Positions 44,880 through 58,294 of a DNA stretch of 64,000 bases are shown here, in pieces. Below the pieces are notes generated by a model that was not told the DNA's origin, did no database searches, and was given only the letters and a program-made list of their open reading frames with translations. Positions within the stretch are counted from its first letter, which is position 1. Every line of letters starts with the position of its first letter. A program made the position numbers and the translations under genes. Origin of the DNA: Hyperoodon ampullatus (lineage: Eukaryota > Chordata > Mammalia > Artiodactyla > Ziphiidae); NCBI GenBank assembly GCA_949752795.1, contig OX457063.1:72981771-73045770 (forward strand). Direction: 5' to 3'.

Positions 44880-47800
44880 GATCACGACAGGGACTACAGA
44901 TACAAAGAGAAAGAGGGAAAGTATGGGGAAATTGAGATTTGGCAACAATTTAGCTCATTTAGTATTTCACTCGATGAAAGGAAAACGACTGAAGCTTAAG
45001 TAAAATATGTAACTAGAAAGCAATGGGACTGACAGTATTTCTCCATGATCGTGTGTGACAAAATGTGATTGTCTTTCAAAATGGCGCCCTCTGGACGCTC
45101 TTCATGAAACTTAACGATGTTGCCATTGCTGTAAAACATTTTGGCACTTTTCCTTTGGAATTGCTCTCTGAATTTACAAGTTGCAAAAGATTATCTCAGG
45201 GAATGTCTTGTCGAATTTTAGAGTTGAAAGGACATTTGAGATTAGCCTCATTGTTTTACAGTTACACACCTTCTTCAACCAACAAGGTTAGTTTCCAGTT
45301 GACCATCCTTCTTGTTTGTAATACTTGCCTTAGTTTGACTCTTTTCTAAATTAATTCATTATTTCAGGATGAAAGACATGTTACTGTCAAGGATAGTGAA
45401 AAGAATAAACCATATGTTGTGAAAGTCATTTTAAAAGAGGAGATAAAAATGTTCTGAGTGAAAAAAATGATCATTTCTAGCAATGGTCAGTAATTTGTTT
45501 GGCTGTATAAATTCTGGTGACTTTTCTTTAAAAAAATCATCTTACTCTATGATTAAGCAAAATGCCTTGAATTCCTTAATATTAGAAAGTTTTTGGAGTT
45601 TAATAACTTTCAATTACAAAATAACTAAGTCTATCTTAATTCATGTGTTCTCTGAGTATTCTGCATTGCCCAATAAAGTACATGTTTTAAGATAAATACA
45701 TAAATATAAATATTTGTCTGAATTACAAGTCAGATTGATTTTTAATAAAGGTAGACAAAGACGGAATGTCAATATGATCACTGTATTATTTTAAGGACAT
45801 TCCTTTTTTTCCCCCACCACAAGGATGGTAGCTAGATTTTTTTTTAAATTTCACAGAGATGTGCCACAGAGAGCAACCAAATATAACAACTCCCTTTCAC
45901 AACCATGTGGAAGCAACTTGCTTCCTGCCATTTCTCTCTCTTATGATATTCCGAAGTGAAAATGAAATACAGATACTATCAAACTGTGGCTGTGACAGAT
46001 GAAAAAAAAAAGATACTTCTGTTTTACTGAAGTGCATTTGTTTTCCTCCTTCATTCTACAGGAAGCATTACAAACCCACAGAGTCCCTGAGAGATGGATT
46101 TTACTGGGAGGCAGAATGCTAACTTTGCTCAAAGATGTGTAAATGCCACGTGCCCAGATGGTCCTTTTGCCTATTCATAGGGAGAGGCTCAGAAACACAC
46201 ATGCAACTTTCTGTGGTCAGTCATAACAGATTTGTTCTAAATAAGCCACACTGTTTTGCAAGATGGCAGGGAACTGTCAGGCTGTATTTTAAGCACAAAT
46301 GTTTCTGCCAGACAGACACAGCATATACCATGTGCTTCAGGAACACACACACATGTGTCATTGATCTGAGGACAGAATACAGACCTTGTGTTGTCATTTT
46401 ACAGCTCAGATCAATAAGCGCAGTTGTGTAAGCCCAGGGCAGTGTATTTCCTGCACTGACTTTCAGTTGACTTAAGGATTTCATGCCAATCATAAAAATT
46501 ATAGATAGAGAAAGATAAGTAGACAGGTAGATAGATGGACAGATGATCCTTCTTAACTCTTGCATTTGCCAAGCCTGATTCTGCACATTGCCCCTGAAGG
46601 GGGGTCATTGTGTTGGGGGAGGGGTCTAATAGTCTTTCACCTAATTTAATTTACCTCATTCCTTTTTTCCATGGAGTCACTTTCCATTGACATTTTAATA
46701 AAAGTAGAACTTAATGAGCAACTATTTACATTTGACATTTTGTGTGTTGTCAGGTAGATTATCGTTCTTAGAAATTTACAGTCTGAAATAGATATTCCAA
46801 GATAGAAAACTAGTTAGTTAACAGAGATTTGTTTGAAAAATGAGAAGCAACAATTTGTTACAAAAGCTGCCTTTCAGAGGTTAACAGCAATTTCAGGTAG
46901 GGAACAAGAGTAATTTATAACCGAGTTGGTGACCACGTTGGGAAAGAGCCCTGGGACTTCTAGTTCCAGGTATTATGGGACTGGTGACTCCCATCGGATT
47001 TGTCCTGACAGACGTACTTCATAGGTGGGCAAGCTGCAGGCACATTAGGAGACGTGACTAGATGTGAGGAGTGAATAAAAGGGAGCATTGGACTAAGGAG
47101 GGGGAAAAAAGCATGTTGCTCAATGCAGCTAATAATTAATTAATTAACTACTTAATTACATCCTAACTCACTCCAGACAGAATTAGCAGGAGCTGACAAA
47201 GATACATATTCTGAACTTGATGGTGAATAAGGGAGGAAGATAAATGAAGGTAGGGCAGAGGAAAACAAAGTCAGATGTAAAAATGGTACTCAAAATATCT
47301 GTTCTAAGAATTTTGCCAGAGCTGGCTTGGAAATTTGACGTTATGCTTTCTAGCAGTCCGACAAGAGAAATAAGACCAGTTGCAAGTTCCATAGTGTCCA
47401 ACAGGTAAAATGACGCTAGTTTCTTAGGTTAATTCCAACTATTTCTGATATGAAGTCTCAAAGAAGTTTTTCTCCTGGCCCTCATAAAAAGGACACTGGC
47501 ATGTAAGAAGCAGTATCTAACAACATGCTTGCAGTAAAAACTTCTCTTAGATTTTCTAAAAAGTAAACTTTCTCAAATTTAATACAGATATAGCCTCAAG
47601 TTCAGTAAGAAAATTCTATTCCAAACTTTAGTGGCCCATTATTTAAAGATGAAGTTGAGTGCCTAGAGGAATGGATGAACATGCAAGTTTTAGGCAATTC
47701 TCATAAACACCTTTTCTGAACTTAGGTGATACCAACTAGAACATACCACACACATACCTGAATAAAAATCCACTCACTGTCATGGCCAAAATTTTCACTA

Positions 47801-48078
47801 GCAAATAACATCATAAGGACAAATGGCCATTTGGAACTTCAGTTTTGAAAATAACTTCAATTTGTTTTGACTGTTTCAAAGAAAATGTGCAGTATGACCA
47901 AAGAAATCATTTCTATTATGTCACTGCAATCAACATTGCATGATTGAGAACCAGGAATGGAAATTTGGAAATGTTGGGTACACAGAGCAGAAATTAAAAT
48001 ATGACATCTTAATAAATTATTTTCAAACCAATCAGGAAATCCAACAGTATATTTGCAGCCTGCAATGCTAATATCAAA
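44880..48078. other. Unique sequence
   Basis: No gene. Contains a degenerate GATA/TAGA repeat (46503-46545) and a TTAATTAATTAAC patch near 47135. Frames at 45065-45349 and 46221-46586 have no domain features. Confidence 0.45.
46503..46545. repeat. Degenerate TAGA/GATA simple repeat
   Basis: TAGATAGAGAAAGATAAGTAG, then ACAGGTAGATAGATGGACAG: interrupted tetranucleotide pattern. Confidence 0.75.
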
Positions 48079-48080
48079 CC

Positions 48081-48198
48081 AGGCCTAAGACATTTCCTGG
48101 GGGATTAATGACCAGAGGGAATTAATGGCCCTTGGCTTCACCTCAGGCCATCCACTTTCCCAGCCAGTCATTAATCCTAAGAAATGTCCTGAGCCTCA
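48081..48198. repeat. 118-bp imperfect palindrome, possible exapted MITE
   Basis: The left arm (48081-about 48135) reads AGGCCTAAGACATTTC, then GGATTAATGAC, then GGGAA, then ATGGCC. The right arm (about 48143-48198), reverse-complemented, reads AGGCTCAGGACATTTC, then GGATTAATGAC, then GGGAA, then ATGGCC. The arms match at roughly three quarters of positions with small gaps and almost no loop. The 11-bp core GGATTAATGAC/GTCATTAATCC is perfect and contains a homeodomain-type TAAT. Confidence 0.75.
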
Positions 48199-48199
48199 A

Positions 48200-49270
48200 T
48201 CATTACAGCTTAATTGAGATGTCATGAAAAGGGTTAAAGAAGTTTTGACTACTTTACTACATGAATACCAGCAGTGAAATGCATTTAGAATCCCTGTTAA
48301 AAAGACATGTAATTGCCTCAGATTCTTTATATTATCCTAACTCTTCAAAATTGATTGGTTTTAGGTTTATGGAAAAATATGCAAATTAACAGTGGATATG
48401 ACACACATTTCTCATCGTGGGAATAAAAGTAGTTCACACAGGATTCATTTGATTGAGTTTGATTACTGAACAAAATCTAATTATTTTAGATACATGATCA
48501 GACTTTTCTGGAGATGCATACTGTAGGAAAGAAGTATTTGGCATGTGTGATTGTCAGTTTAAATGTGTCTTGTTAAACAGTTCATTACTTGGGGGTCCGT
48601 CATTGCTAGGGAGCACGGTTATTGGTTATCAGGAACTACTTATTCAAAGTAAACAGAATGAAAGAAAGGACTCCTTTCTTACTTAGGATGAGCATACAGT
48701 TAGCCTATGTGAAATAGGGGAAAAGACCAGCAACTTCCGTCTCAGCATTTTGGAGCCCTATTTCCTAAACAAGGTCTCAAATCAACTTACAAGGGTGCTT
48801 CATTTGCATAAGAATCTGATGATACCAGACAAAACAAGGACAGGTGGAGAATGATCAAAGAGTGAGAGTAGCCAATCAGAATCAAAGAACAATTGGAAAG
48901 AATCCCAATAGGGAATCATTTTTTTAAGCCAAATATGCTTCCCAATGTAGAAAGGGAAAAAAATTCACTAGCAACAGATCTTAAATACACATCTGCTTGT
49001 ATTCCCTATAGCTCCGACCCTGGCTGCCTGCCAATCAAAGGGACCCCTCTTAAATTCTGATCATTAATGACCACATGTTACCCGACAAGCAGTGTCAAGA
49101 GCTCAGCAATTTGCAGACTTTTCATATCTTCTAAGTCTTTTCTCAGGACCATGGTGTACCCATTTTTCAAGAAATAGTCACGTTCATTCTGCCATATCCT
49201 TGAACACTAATTGTCTGTGGGTGGTGATGGTGGTGGTGGTGATATGTGTACGTGTGTGTGTGAGCGTATG
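48200..49270. other. Unique sequence
   Basis: No repeat or gene recognised. Homeodomain-like ATTAATGACC recurs at 49063-49072. A GGTGGTGATGG / TG-rich patch lies at 49218-49263. Confidence 0.45.
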
Positions 49271-49289
49271 ATCAAAGAAGGAATATTGA

Positions 49290-49503
49290 GGGCTTCCCTG
49301 GTGGCGCAGTGGTTGAGAGTCCGCCTGCCAATGCAGGGGATGCGGGTTCGTGCCCCGGTCTGGTTAGATCCCACATGCCGCGGAGCGGCTAGGCCTGTGA
49401 GCCATGGCTGCTGAGCCTGCGCGTCTGGAGCCTGTGCTCCGCAACGGGAGAGGCCACAACAGTGAGAGGCCCGTGTACCACAAAAAAAAAAAAAAAAAAA
49501 AAA
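49290..49503 (+). mobile_element. CHR-2 SINE
   Basis: Complete short CHR with A box TGGCGCAGTGG, B box GGTTCGTGCC and a long A tail. Target duplication AAAGAAGGAATATTGA at 49274-49289 and 49504-49519 is exact, so the insertion is young. Confidence 0.96.
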
Positions 49504-49519
49504 AAAGAAGGAATATTGA

Positions 49520-51055
49520 CAGTGGCTTTCAGCGTTGCTCTCAACAAATCGTCTTCTGCAGTGGCTCTGAGTCAGTTAGTTGCCTGCTCACTTTTGGAAT
49601 ATCTGTGTTTCAACAACACCATGTGGGAAGGTTTCAGAATTTTAATTGTGTAGTTGGATTTAAGTGGGATTTTTCTTGTTGCCTTAAATTGCTAACTTGA
49701 GCCTAAAACTGAGGAAATAGAGATGTTAGGTATCCCCTGCTCCAAGGAGAGCTGACTACGGTAGGGGCCAGCCCAACCCCTCAGCGTTTATTATTAAAAG
49801 GCCTATTGGCTAATTTTGATATCTCTGTTCAACACTCCGCACCCCAACTTCACACCCACTAGGCTATTAAAATATAACTAAAAGGCAGGGTAGAGGAAGA
49901 GGCAGGGAGTGGTCTGGGTCATCAGGAGTGCTGTGATCCCCACAACACCAAGCCAGGGAAAGGGAGTCCAGGAGATTCACCACCCTGGGATTGAAAGTTC
50001 CTGCAAGGCTGGCATCTCATTCCCTAGTCAGACATCCGCTTGGTCAGTGGACTTGCTGATCTACCCTGAGCCTACCTGAGCAACAGAAGAGAGGACTGGA
50101 GAGAAGTGGCAGTGCAGAGAGAGAAGTGAGTGAGCTGTGGTAAGAAGGTAGGAGTTTTTCTTTAAGGGACACTTCAGGGTTGCTATGAAGGAGATAGGCT
50201 GAGCTGTCTGGGTAGTGTCCAGGCCACAAGGGAGTTTCCCTAAGACGGGGGAGATCTGCTGGTGACTGGCAGTACACACAGCCACACACTTGCCTGGAGC
50301 CAGCTGGCAGTGGGATTAGTGAAAGCTTTGACTCAGATATGAGCTGAGAATTTTAGACTGATCTAGACTGGACTCTGAATACATTGAAAGGCAAGAAACT
50401 AACTGGATCTTTCCAGGATACTTGACTAGTGTGCGAGAGAAATTCAATAATATTTCATGCTTATACTTCTGAGTTACCATAGTGCAATAGATTGGTTACT
50501 CATGTAATAGATCCCAACGTGCCTCCTGATGGCCTCTATGTGTCCTAGACACCTATCACTCTGTAACTCATAAGGTCATCAGTTCTTGTATTAACAGAAT
50601 ATGTAGTTAGATTTTGAAATCAGAACATCAGACAATTTATTAAAAGATTTGTCTGGTATTCTTTTTTATAAAATTCAATTGGTGATCTTTATTAAATCCT
50701 TACTACATTTACTAGTGTCCAGAAGATCCAGAAGTATAATTAATTTTAGCTATAACAAATGAAATTATCGAAGTCATTAATTATTAATTAATATGATTAG
50801 CTATTAATTATTAAAGTCGTTAATCTTGCTCTTCAAGTTGCTCAGGTTAAAATATTAAAGTCATTTTTAATGTTTTTTACTTCTGTCATCTTCATGTTCG
50901 ATATATCAATAAATCCTTTTATTTTATATTCCAACCACTTTTTTTCCTTAACTCTCTCCACTGTTACCCTCTTGGTCTAAGGCACTGGTGATTCTTCCTT
51001 GGATTACTGCAAGAGACACTTCGCTGGTTTCCCTGCTTTCACTTTTGCCTTCCTT
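49520..51055. other. Unique sequence
   Basis: A less AT-rich part (49730-50300) is followed by an ATTAATTATTAATTAATATG patch near 50777. Overlapping minus-strand frames at 50044-50289 look like chance openings in this purine-rich stretch. No gene assigned. Confidence 0.45.
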
Positions 51056-51059
51056 CAGT

Positions 51060-51245
51060 TTATTTCCACCCAGAAGCCAGAGCAATCATGAAAAGTTAAT
51101 CATGACACTTTTCATGTTAGAATTCTCCAGCGTCTTTACATTACACTCAGAGTGAAGACCAGAGTCCTTGCAATGGCCTTCAAGGTTCTACAAGATTTTT
51201 GTACTCGTCTCTTCATCTCTCTGATACGATTCCTATCACTCTCCC
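51060..51245 (+). mobile_element. L2 fragment
   Basis: TTCTCCAGCGTCTTTACATTAC, then ACTCAGAGTGAAGACCAGAG, then TGCAATGGCCTTCAAGGTTC, then CTCTGATACGATTCCTATC is plus-oriented L2 sequence from upstream of its 3' UTR. Confidence 0.65.
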
Positions 51246-51294
51246 TCCTTGTGGTGACCTGACCTCCCACTCAACTTCTGTGTATTCTGAAAGC

Positions 51295-51470
51295 AATAAG
51301 AGCTAATATTTATTTAGATCCTACTATGTGCTGGACACATTCTAAGTACTTTCCCAATATCATACAGATAGCAAGTGGTGGAGGGGAGATTTTTTCTCAG
51401 GCAGACTGAGCCCAGAGCTTGGACACGCTGAATTTTTATACCATACTGCCACCTGGTATGTATGTATGTA
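51295..51470 (-). mobile_element. MIR SINE
   Basis: AGCTAATATTTATTTAGATCC, then TACTATGTGCTGGACACATTC, then GATAGCAAGTGGTGGAGGGG, then CAGACTGAGCCCAGAGCTTG: MIR in reverse with a short central loss. Confidence 0.7.
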
Positions 51471-51534
51471 TGGAGATGGTCTATGTCTAAACAGTCAATG
51501 TTTTCCAGTAACTAAAACAGGATTTAAGAGGTAA

Positions 51535-51728
51535 GTAGAACCAGGTTCATATCCTGGTTCCTCCTCTTCTTAGCAATGTGACCTTAGCAAATTGCTTAAC
51601 TTCCCTGTTCTTCAATTTCCTTTTCTAAGGAATGAGAATAATAACAATTCCCTCACAGGCAAGGTTAAGTAAGAATATAAATAAATGTTCTTAGTGCAGT
51701 CCCAGACAGAGTATGTACTCAAAGCTTT
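51535..51728 (+). mobile_element. MIR SINE
   Basis: CCAGGTTCATATCCTGGTTC, then GCAATGTGACCTTAGCAAAT, then TTAACTTCCCTGTTCTTCAAT, then GAATGAGAATAATAACAATTC: clear MIR order. Confidence 0.8.
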
Positions 51729-51729
51729 G

Positions 51730-52585
51730 TAAATTATTATTGTACTTATTTAAATATATATTTCCAAGGAAAATTAATTTCCCCATTCTCAAGGCTCTTA
51801 CAATGCTTCAAATTGAGACATTTGGGAATCCATTTTAAAATGGCTTCTGCTCGTATTAAAGATTTGTAGACAATTGAATGCATCTACCATATTGTTAAAC
51901 TGAAGGTCAGGAAAGAGGAGTGGTTATTACTTGTAATTCTTCAAAGGATATCCAGGAATACAGACTCCTCCTTTTACTCATTGCAGACAATTTTTTTCCC
52001 TAAAATAATAGTTTACATTAAAGCTGACAAGTATACTCTAAAATTTTATCTTGATGCAAATTAAAAGTAGCAGTTTATAATCTGGAATAGCAAAGTTTAT
52101 AATGGAAACAGCAACTGAACCTTAAATAGGGCATTATGTACTCAAAACTGGTTTTTTTAGAGGGGGAAAAAGTGGTTATAGGGGCTACTCAGGAGGCTGG
52201 CATAGGTCTGTGCAATCTGAACGTCATGATTATAACTAAACATTTGTTATATTCGAGTCAATGGGGACTAGATTATAAATGGTAAACTAGTTCTTTAAAT
52301 GACCTTTAAATGACCAGAATATGTTTTTTTGGTAGAGCCTCTTTAATTGTATTACTTCAATACTAGCATTTCCTTTAGTTCATATTTGCTGTACTAGCTA
52401 GCCAAAAAACCCAATTTCAGATTCTTCGGTGGTCCTTTGCCCATCTTGATATCTCTGTAAATTTTGAACCCATTGTGAGTGATCTGTAAATACTTGATTA
52501 ATTGTTGGCTCGTTGACTAATGATATAACATTGTTCACAAATATTAGTGTCTCTGTCTCAAAATGTCTAATAATACACACACAGA
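51730..52585. other. Unique sequence
   Basis: Nothing recognised. The frame at 52398-52580 has no support. Confidence 0.45.
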
Positions 52586-52599
52586 GACACTACTGTTTT

Positions 52600-52804
52600 T
52601 TTTTTTTTTTTTGTGGTACGCGGGCCTCTCACTGTTGTGGTCTCTCCCATTGTGGAGCACAGGCTCCGGATGCGCAGGCTCAGCAGCCATGGCTCACGGG
52701 CCCAGCCGCTCCGCGGCATATGGGATCCTCCCAGACCGGGGCACGAACCCGTATCCCCTGCATCGGCAGGCGGACTCTCAACCACTGCGCCACCAGGGAG
52801 GCCC
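52600..52804 (-). mobile_element. CHR-2 SINE
   Basis: Reverse short CHR. Target duplication GACACTACTGTTTT at 52586-52599 and 52805-52818. It landed at the edge of the MIR that follows. Confidence 0.96.
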
Positions 52805-52817
52805 GACACTACTGTTT

Positions 52818-53040
52818 TAAGCACTCAACGTACATTAGCATATGATAACTCATTCAACCCACATGAAATTCTTTAGAAGTAGACAGTAATGTTATTTCCA
52901 TTTTACAGATGAAGTTATGAAGGCTGAGGGAAAGTGGGTGTCATGTCTATGTCACACAACCAGTATATGGCTAAGTTGGGATTTGAATCTGGAACGTCTG
53001 GCACCAGAGACCATATTTCTAACCACTATAGCATGGTGGC
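52818..53040 (-). mobile_element. MIR SINE
   Basis: AAGCACTCAACGTACATTAG, then TTTCCATTTTACAGATGAAG, then GCTAAGTTGGGATTTGAATC, then TAACCACTATAGCATGGTGG: near-complete reverse MIR. Confidence 0.8.
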
Positions 53041-53044
53041 AAAG

Positions 53045-56000
53045 CAGCCCAGATACACATGTGTTGTGGCCAAACGTCAGGATTAACATCCATCTTGACA
53101 AATATGTCTCCTAAGTATCTATTAGCATTGCTAATGCCTGCTCTCATAACTGTATGGATCACTGTTTGTGATGCCTTTTAATTCTTTGCTTTGTTTTGAC
53201 ACAGCCCACATGTCTATTTGACCCCCTCCACTGTGCTATTTTTTTATATTCCTTCCATCCTCAACATTTCCCCAAAGTTTCTTTAGCATGCAAGCTGCCT
53301 TTTCACCTTTTCACGTGATTTGATGAAACCTATTATAACTTTTTGTTTCCTTCACTTTTCTTTTTGAAAGCATAGTCACAAGGGATTATATCTTTATACA
53401 GTTACCAAGTTATATTTAGTAAACACCAGTATTACTTATAGCTATTATTCAAATCTTTAAGGATTTGAAGGGATTATCCAACTCTCTGAAGGGCCTGAGA
53501 TCCCTTTTGCTTAAAAATGTAGCAATAGGATGTAATATTTCCATAGTACCATTCTTTGAGAGCTCTGTAACCCATGCCATTGATCCTTAAAATATCCCTG
53601 CTCGGTATGACTAGCAGTATTCACTTTTGTTTCTGTAAAATAGAAATAATGAGACAAAGAAAGTAAAAGTTCCTTTCTTATAGTTAGTTATGTTCTTAAA
53701 CTCAAACAACTCATTTTATTATGAAGCAATTAGAAAATATCTTAATCAGGAATAGGAAATATTGATTAATATTTTTAAAAGTTACATAAAGAATAGTGGT
53801 ATCACCTTGTAAAATATCTGCTACATACCTATCTTTGGGCAAAAGCATGGAGATGCCTAGAGACAGTAGTCATGTAAACAGGGCCAACATGACTACCATG
53901 ACTACAAGAGTCCACACTTTTATATTTTAGTGACATAAGCATTTTGACTAACATCCTCAGTTTCTTTAGGGATGATGGTTGATTGGCTTTTGGCTTGTTG
54001 ATAGAAGCTTTTTAGAGATAACTTTATATTGGCACACAGTTAGATGTCGTCTTTGCTAGTGCACATTCTTCTAGATCTCTTTACTGGTTTCTACTGCATT
54101 TATTCTTAATAAGAGCTAAAATGGGTTAGATCAATAGAACTTCCCTTTGAAAGTATTCCATTTAACACAGCTTCTCTTAGATGACAAAATGGCTGGTTGA
54201 AAAGTGGAAATAGCCCTACTCTCAGCTGTTTTATTAGGTGATTCCAAATAACTGGTCATATTGGTTGATTAATTACTTTCTTCCTGAGATTGAGTGAAAG
54301 TATAAATAGAAAAGTGTTAACTCAGTTCAGTTTGGGTTGAGTATGTTGATTAGGAGCATATATAGTATTATAATTTGAAGAAGTTCTCTAAGTTATTTGG
54401 TTTTAAAGTGCACAAAAATAGTTGGGTTCATTTTGCTTCGTTGGAGCAACAATTTTTGCAGTGTGGTTTAGTTTCTGATTTACAGTTTTATTCTACCCCA
54501 TTCATTGGAATTGACCAGACTGCTCTTGTTAGCATTTCATCTTCTTAATTTCTCTTTTTATTCACTTCTTAAAATTTGGGATATTTTCATTTGCTTAATT
54601 TTTCAGTATATACATGCAAAGTTTTAAGAGTGATATTAAGGTTTTGTCTTTTTTTTAATGGCATTACTGTGCAAAGTTGGTATTCTTTTTTTTCCTTTCT
54701 TTCTGTTTTACTCAGTTGCAGATGAGCTGAAGAAGCAGATGTTTGGTGTCAGTGATTTTTTAAAAAAGCAATTCGCACTTAAAGGATTAAAAAAAATTTT
54801 TAATGCAAAATGGAACAAGATATTTAACCCTTTTTAATATTTTCCAAATATGGAGTCTATTTATGAAAGTTTTAATTATCCAAATTTATTGCTTTGGATA
54901 CTTTTGTTCCTTCTTATTTAACCAAGGTCAGATTTAGTGGAGCAAAATATAAAACTGCTTAATTCTGACAGATGGGCATATTGTTCCTGGTCCTGTTGCT
55001 CAAAGAAGGTCTGCCTAAACAATTCTTTACTTCTATAATCCTTTAAATTCACTGAAGATATTTAAGAGCACAAGCACTTTGTTTGTGGTTTATTTTGGTT
55101 TATTATTACTTAATAAAAGTAAATAAAAGACAAATAACATAATCCAAACAAAATGTCTGTCTGATTAAGTATTTTTTGTGGCAAAATTCAAAGTTCTTTT
55201 CAAATTAGAGCAATAATCTCAACTAAATTATTTGCTAGATTGTTTAAAAGGGAAATAACCGGAAGAAGAAAAACTATATATTCATATTTCTTTTATAAAA
55301 TATGTATGTGTATGTATATATATGCATATACACACATATATACATTTAAAGGTACATGTTAAATCTTGCATTTCTTCAGTGACAGGGTGGTACATCATCA
55401 CAATGGCCTATTCATGAGTCCTCACAATGTCAACATCATAGAATTTACATCCTTCCTCCATCCAAGTAGCAAATCATGCTGGCTTGAACTATTCTAGTTT
55501 AACTTAAACATCATATACCACCTATACATTAATTCAGACTCTTCCCATTACTATCAAATCTCCCAAGGCAATGGCAAAATACGATAACATTCAGTAGAAA
55601 GAATTTACAGAGGTCAACAAGCTTGAGTCCTAGATGACATTCTTACCATGTTTCTCTTTAGATGTTAAAATTAATTTTTATGGCAAAGGATTAGTGTTGG
55701 ATATAGTCATCACAAACTTTTTTCTACATGAACACTGGTATAATAAGCACGCTACCTATAGAGCTGTTTTGAATATTTGGAGCTATGAGGATACCTTCTC
55801 TTTCTGTATGTAGCAGGGAGAAGCCTTTCACAATCTTATCTTCCAAACTTTGAGCGAAGTTCAAGGAGAGCTTGCATTGCCTTTTCCTCTTATAAATTAT
55901 TTTATCTCAAATAAAATGACCACTGGAATGATAGCTCAAGCCAGCCAATATACTACTAAATTAGTTACACCAAAAACAAACAAAATATCTTCCATTTAAA

Positions 56001-58190
56001 TACAAATAAGAATTTATATCTACCTACACCACTTCTAGTAGTGAGCCCACAGAAATTAACCTCTGCAGAAAATTGCTTATTTTCTCACTCAACATACAGG
56101 TTCTTTATTTTCATAGGAAGGAGGTATATATAGGTGGAAAAAATGCAGAATCACAGGTGGCCTAAGACATGGTCATTCTTTGGTATAATGGTTCATTCAA
56201 CAATAATTCCACTTAAAATTTCAATAAATGTGATTACTGAAATTTTTTGCCAGCATAATCATAATATTTCTTTTCTGTTATTTAAGTTTAGGGAAAATCT
56301 ACATAAAGATATAATTTCTGCTGCTGATTCTAACAAATATTTATTAATCTTTCAAAATTATTGACACCAGAATTTTATAAAGAAGGAATAATAACTCCAA
56401 TTCTATCTATTTGTTGAGTGTTTATCTGAGCATGGCAGTGTTCTAAAGGCTTTACAGAAGTTAGACTAAAAACATAGGACTTGCTCCCATTTTAGAGGAA
56501 CCTATTGTTTCCCAAGAGCTTAGCGAGTCTTCCTGTCTGAAAGAAATCACCTTACCCAAGTGAAACACCTTTAATTTTTTTTCTTATATGCAGTTTCTTC
56601 TGATTGTAAAAATAGTATATGCCCTTTATGGAAAATTTGTAAAATTTTACTCATAATAGTCCCTCTCAGAGGTAACTACTACTACCGTTTTAAGAGATGC
56701 TTTTTTTTTTCATTCTTTTTTCATTCCTCTTTATTCTTCCCCCTTCTCCTCCCCACTCTCCCCTACTCCCTCTTTTCCTCTTCCTTCACTTCTCTACATA
56801 TAATGTTCTCTTATTTTCAATTAACTTTCTGAAACATTTCCCCAGGTCTTGTTTACATGTGTAGGTTGCTTTTTCTACATATTTTTAAATTTTGCATAAT
56901 AGTCCATCTAGTAATCATTGTACCTTATTCCAAGTACCAGAATCTTCTTTTCAGTAACCATGCACTTTGTGATCCTGGGGTAGCATATCAGTGACAGAGA
57001 CTATTCTGGGTTAAGAATCTTCAGAGATTTTTGTGATTACATGATGATTGCTTGACCATGGGAACTAGGCTGTAGATGGCTCCTAGCTCCTACTCAGCTG
57101 ACATGGATGCATAGTTATCTCTCAGAGACAAATACAAAGACTTTTGGGACGTGGCACCTACTTGTTTTGAAATGGGTTGGGAGTGTCTTTGAACATACAA
57201 AGAATTTTGTTGAGTCAAAGAATAAAGTGGTTTCTATTATTATATTGAAGTCAAGTTGATGTAGAAAAGTGTGTATGGATGTTGGGTAGCCAACGTCTGG
57301 ACCATAGTGATTATTATACTACTATCTTTCAGCATCAAACCCGTGCTTCAATATTCTGCTTTCTGATACTGAGGTTGAACTCATTTATTCTTTGCCAGTT
57401 GGTCCCTGTTATACTTTGCCAAAAAGAAGCACTGGAGAATATCTGGAAGTCTGGATGGATAAAAAAGACTTACTCTTTCCTGTTTGCTTCTGAGTTCAGT
57501 TAGGTGATAGCTCTTCAACCTGGTAGTGACAACTGATTCCTTGAGTAGCAGTTGATTGCAGTTTGCAATTTTTCTAAGCTATTAAAATTAGCCTCATTAT
57601 ACTCCTCTCAGAAAACTCAGCATCAGCCAGAACATGCTTTGTCTTCAGAAGACTGAGTCCCTATCCAGTGGGACTTCTCCTTCAAGCTCTTAAACATCAG
57701 TACTAGCTGAGAAGTGGTCTGTCCTCAAAGGTCCAAGTCTTATCTCCACAGGCTCTCCTCCTAGCACCTGAGCTTTAATGATTTCCTTTGGTCCCCAGCA
57801 TAGGTGTAACCACAGAAAGTGTCCTCCTTTTGTCTTTTTAGCTTTCTAAGAGCCACTTAACAATTGTTTCATTTTTTTTCTATTAAAATAGTTGATGTAG
57901 TTTCTGTTTCCTTAAAAAACCCTGACCTATACAGTGGTAGTTGAAGATAATAAAATGTATGGCATCACTCAAGCTACCTGAATTAAAGAAGAGATGGGGG
58001 CTAAGAAACAAATCGTAGGGGACAGAGGACAGTTTGCCTTTGAGGATAATCAGAGAGGTAAGAATTGAACTAGTATAGTAACAGTTGAGAGTCAAGGAGT
58101 CGTCAGTGGAGCCATGTTGCAGAATATCCAACTAGGTTAAGAATAAAATTATTTTCTGGAACTCTGCATCCTTGATGACTCTCATTACAA
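53045..58190. other. Unique AT-rich sequence
   Basis: Five kilobases without a convincing gene. Contains a weak reverse MIR-like patch (53540-53690), an alternating purine-pyrimidine TATG/CATA patch (about 55298-55345) and a pyrimidine-rich run (56700-56800). Around 57840-57930 the pattern TTTCTATTAAAATAGTTGATG, then CCTGACCTATAC looks like the end of an unidentified old repeat. Frames at 56134 and 57279 are unsupported. Confidence 0.45.
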
Positions 58191-58193
58191 TGA

Positions 58194-58292
58194 AGGTGGG
58201 GAATTTGTTTCAGGACCCCCATGAACCAAAGTCCACAGATGCTTAAGTTCCTATATAAAATGGCATAGTATTTGCATATAACCTACACACAT
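58194..58292 (+). mobile_element. Tigger-family (MER8-like) fragment
   Basis: TTTCAGGACCCCCATGAACC, then TAAGTTCCTATATAAAATGG, then GTATTTGCATATAACCTACAC matches the reverse complement of the copy at 17963-18097. The outer inverted repeat is eroded. It runs into the old L1 that follows. Confidence 0.65.
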
Positions 58293-58294
58293 TC

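Noticed and set aside
50044..50289. Overlapping minus-strand frames in a GC-richer patch
   Set aside because: Two different frames are open at once, with no domain, and they end in low-complexity serine/leucine runs; no splice or promoter evidence.
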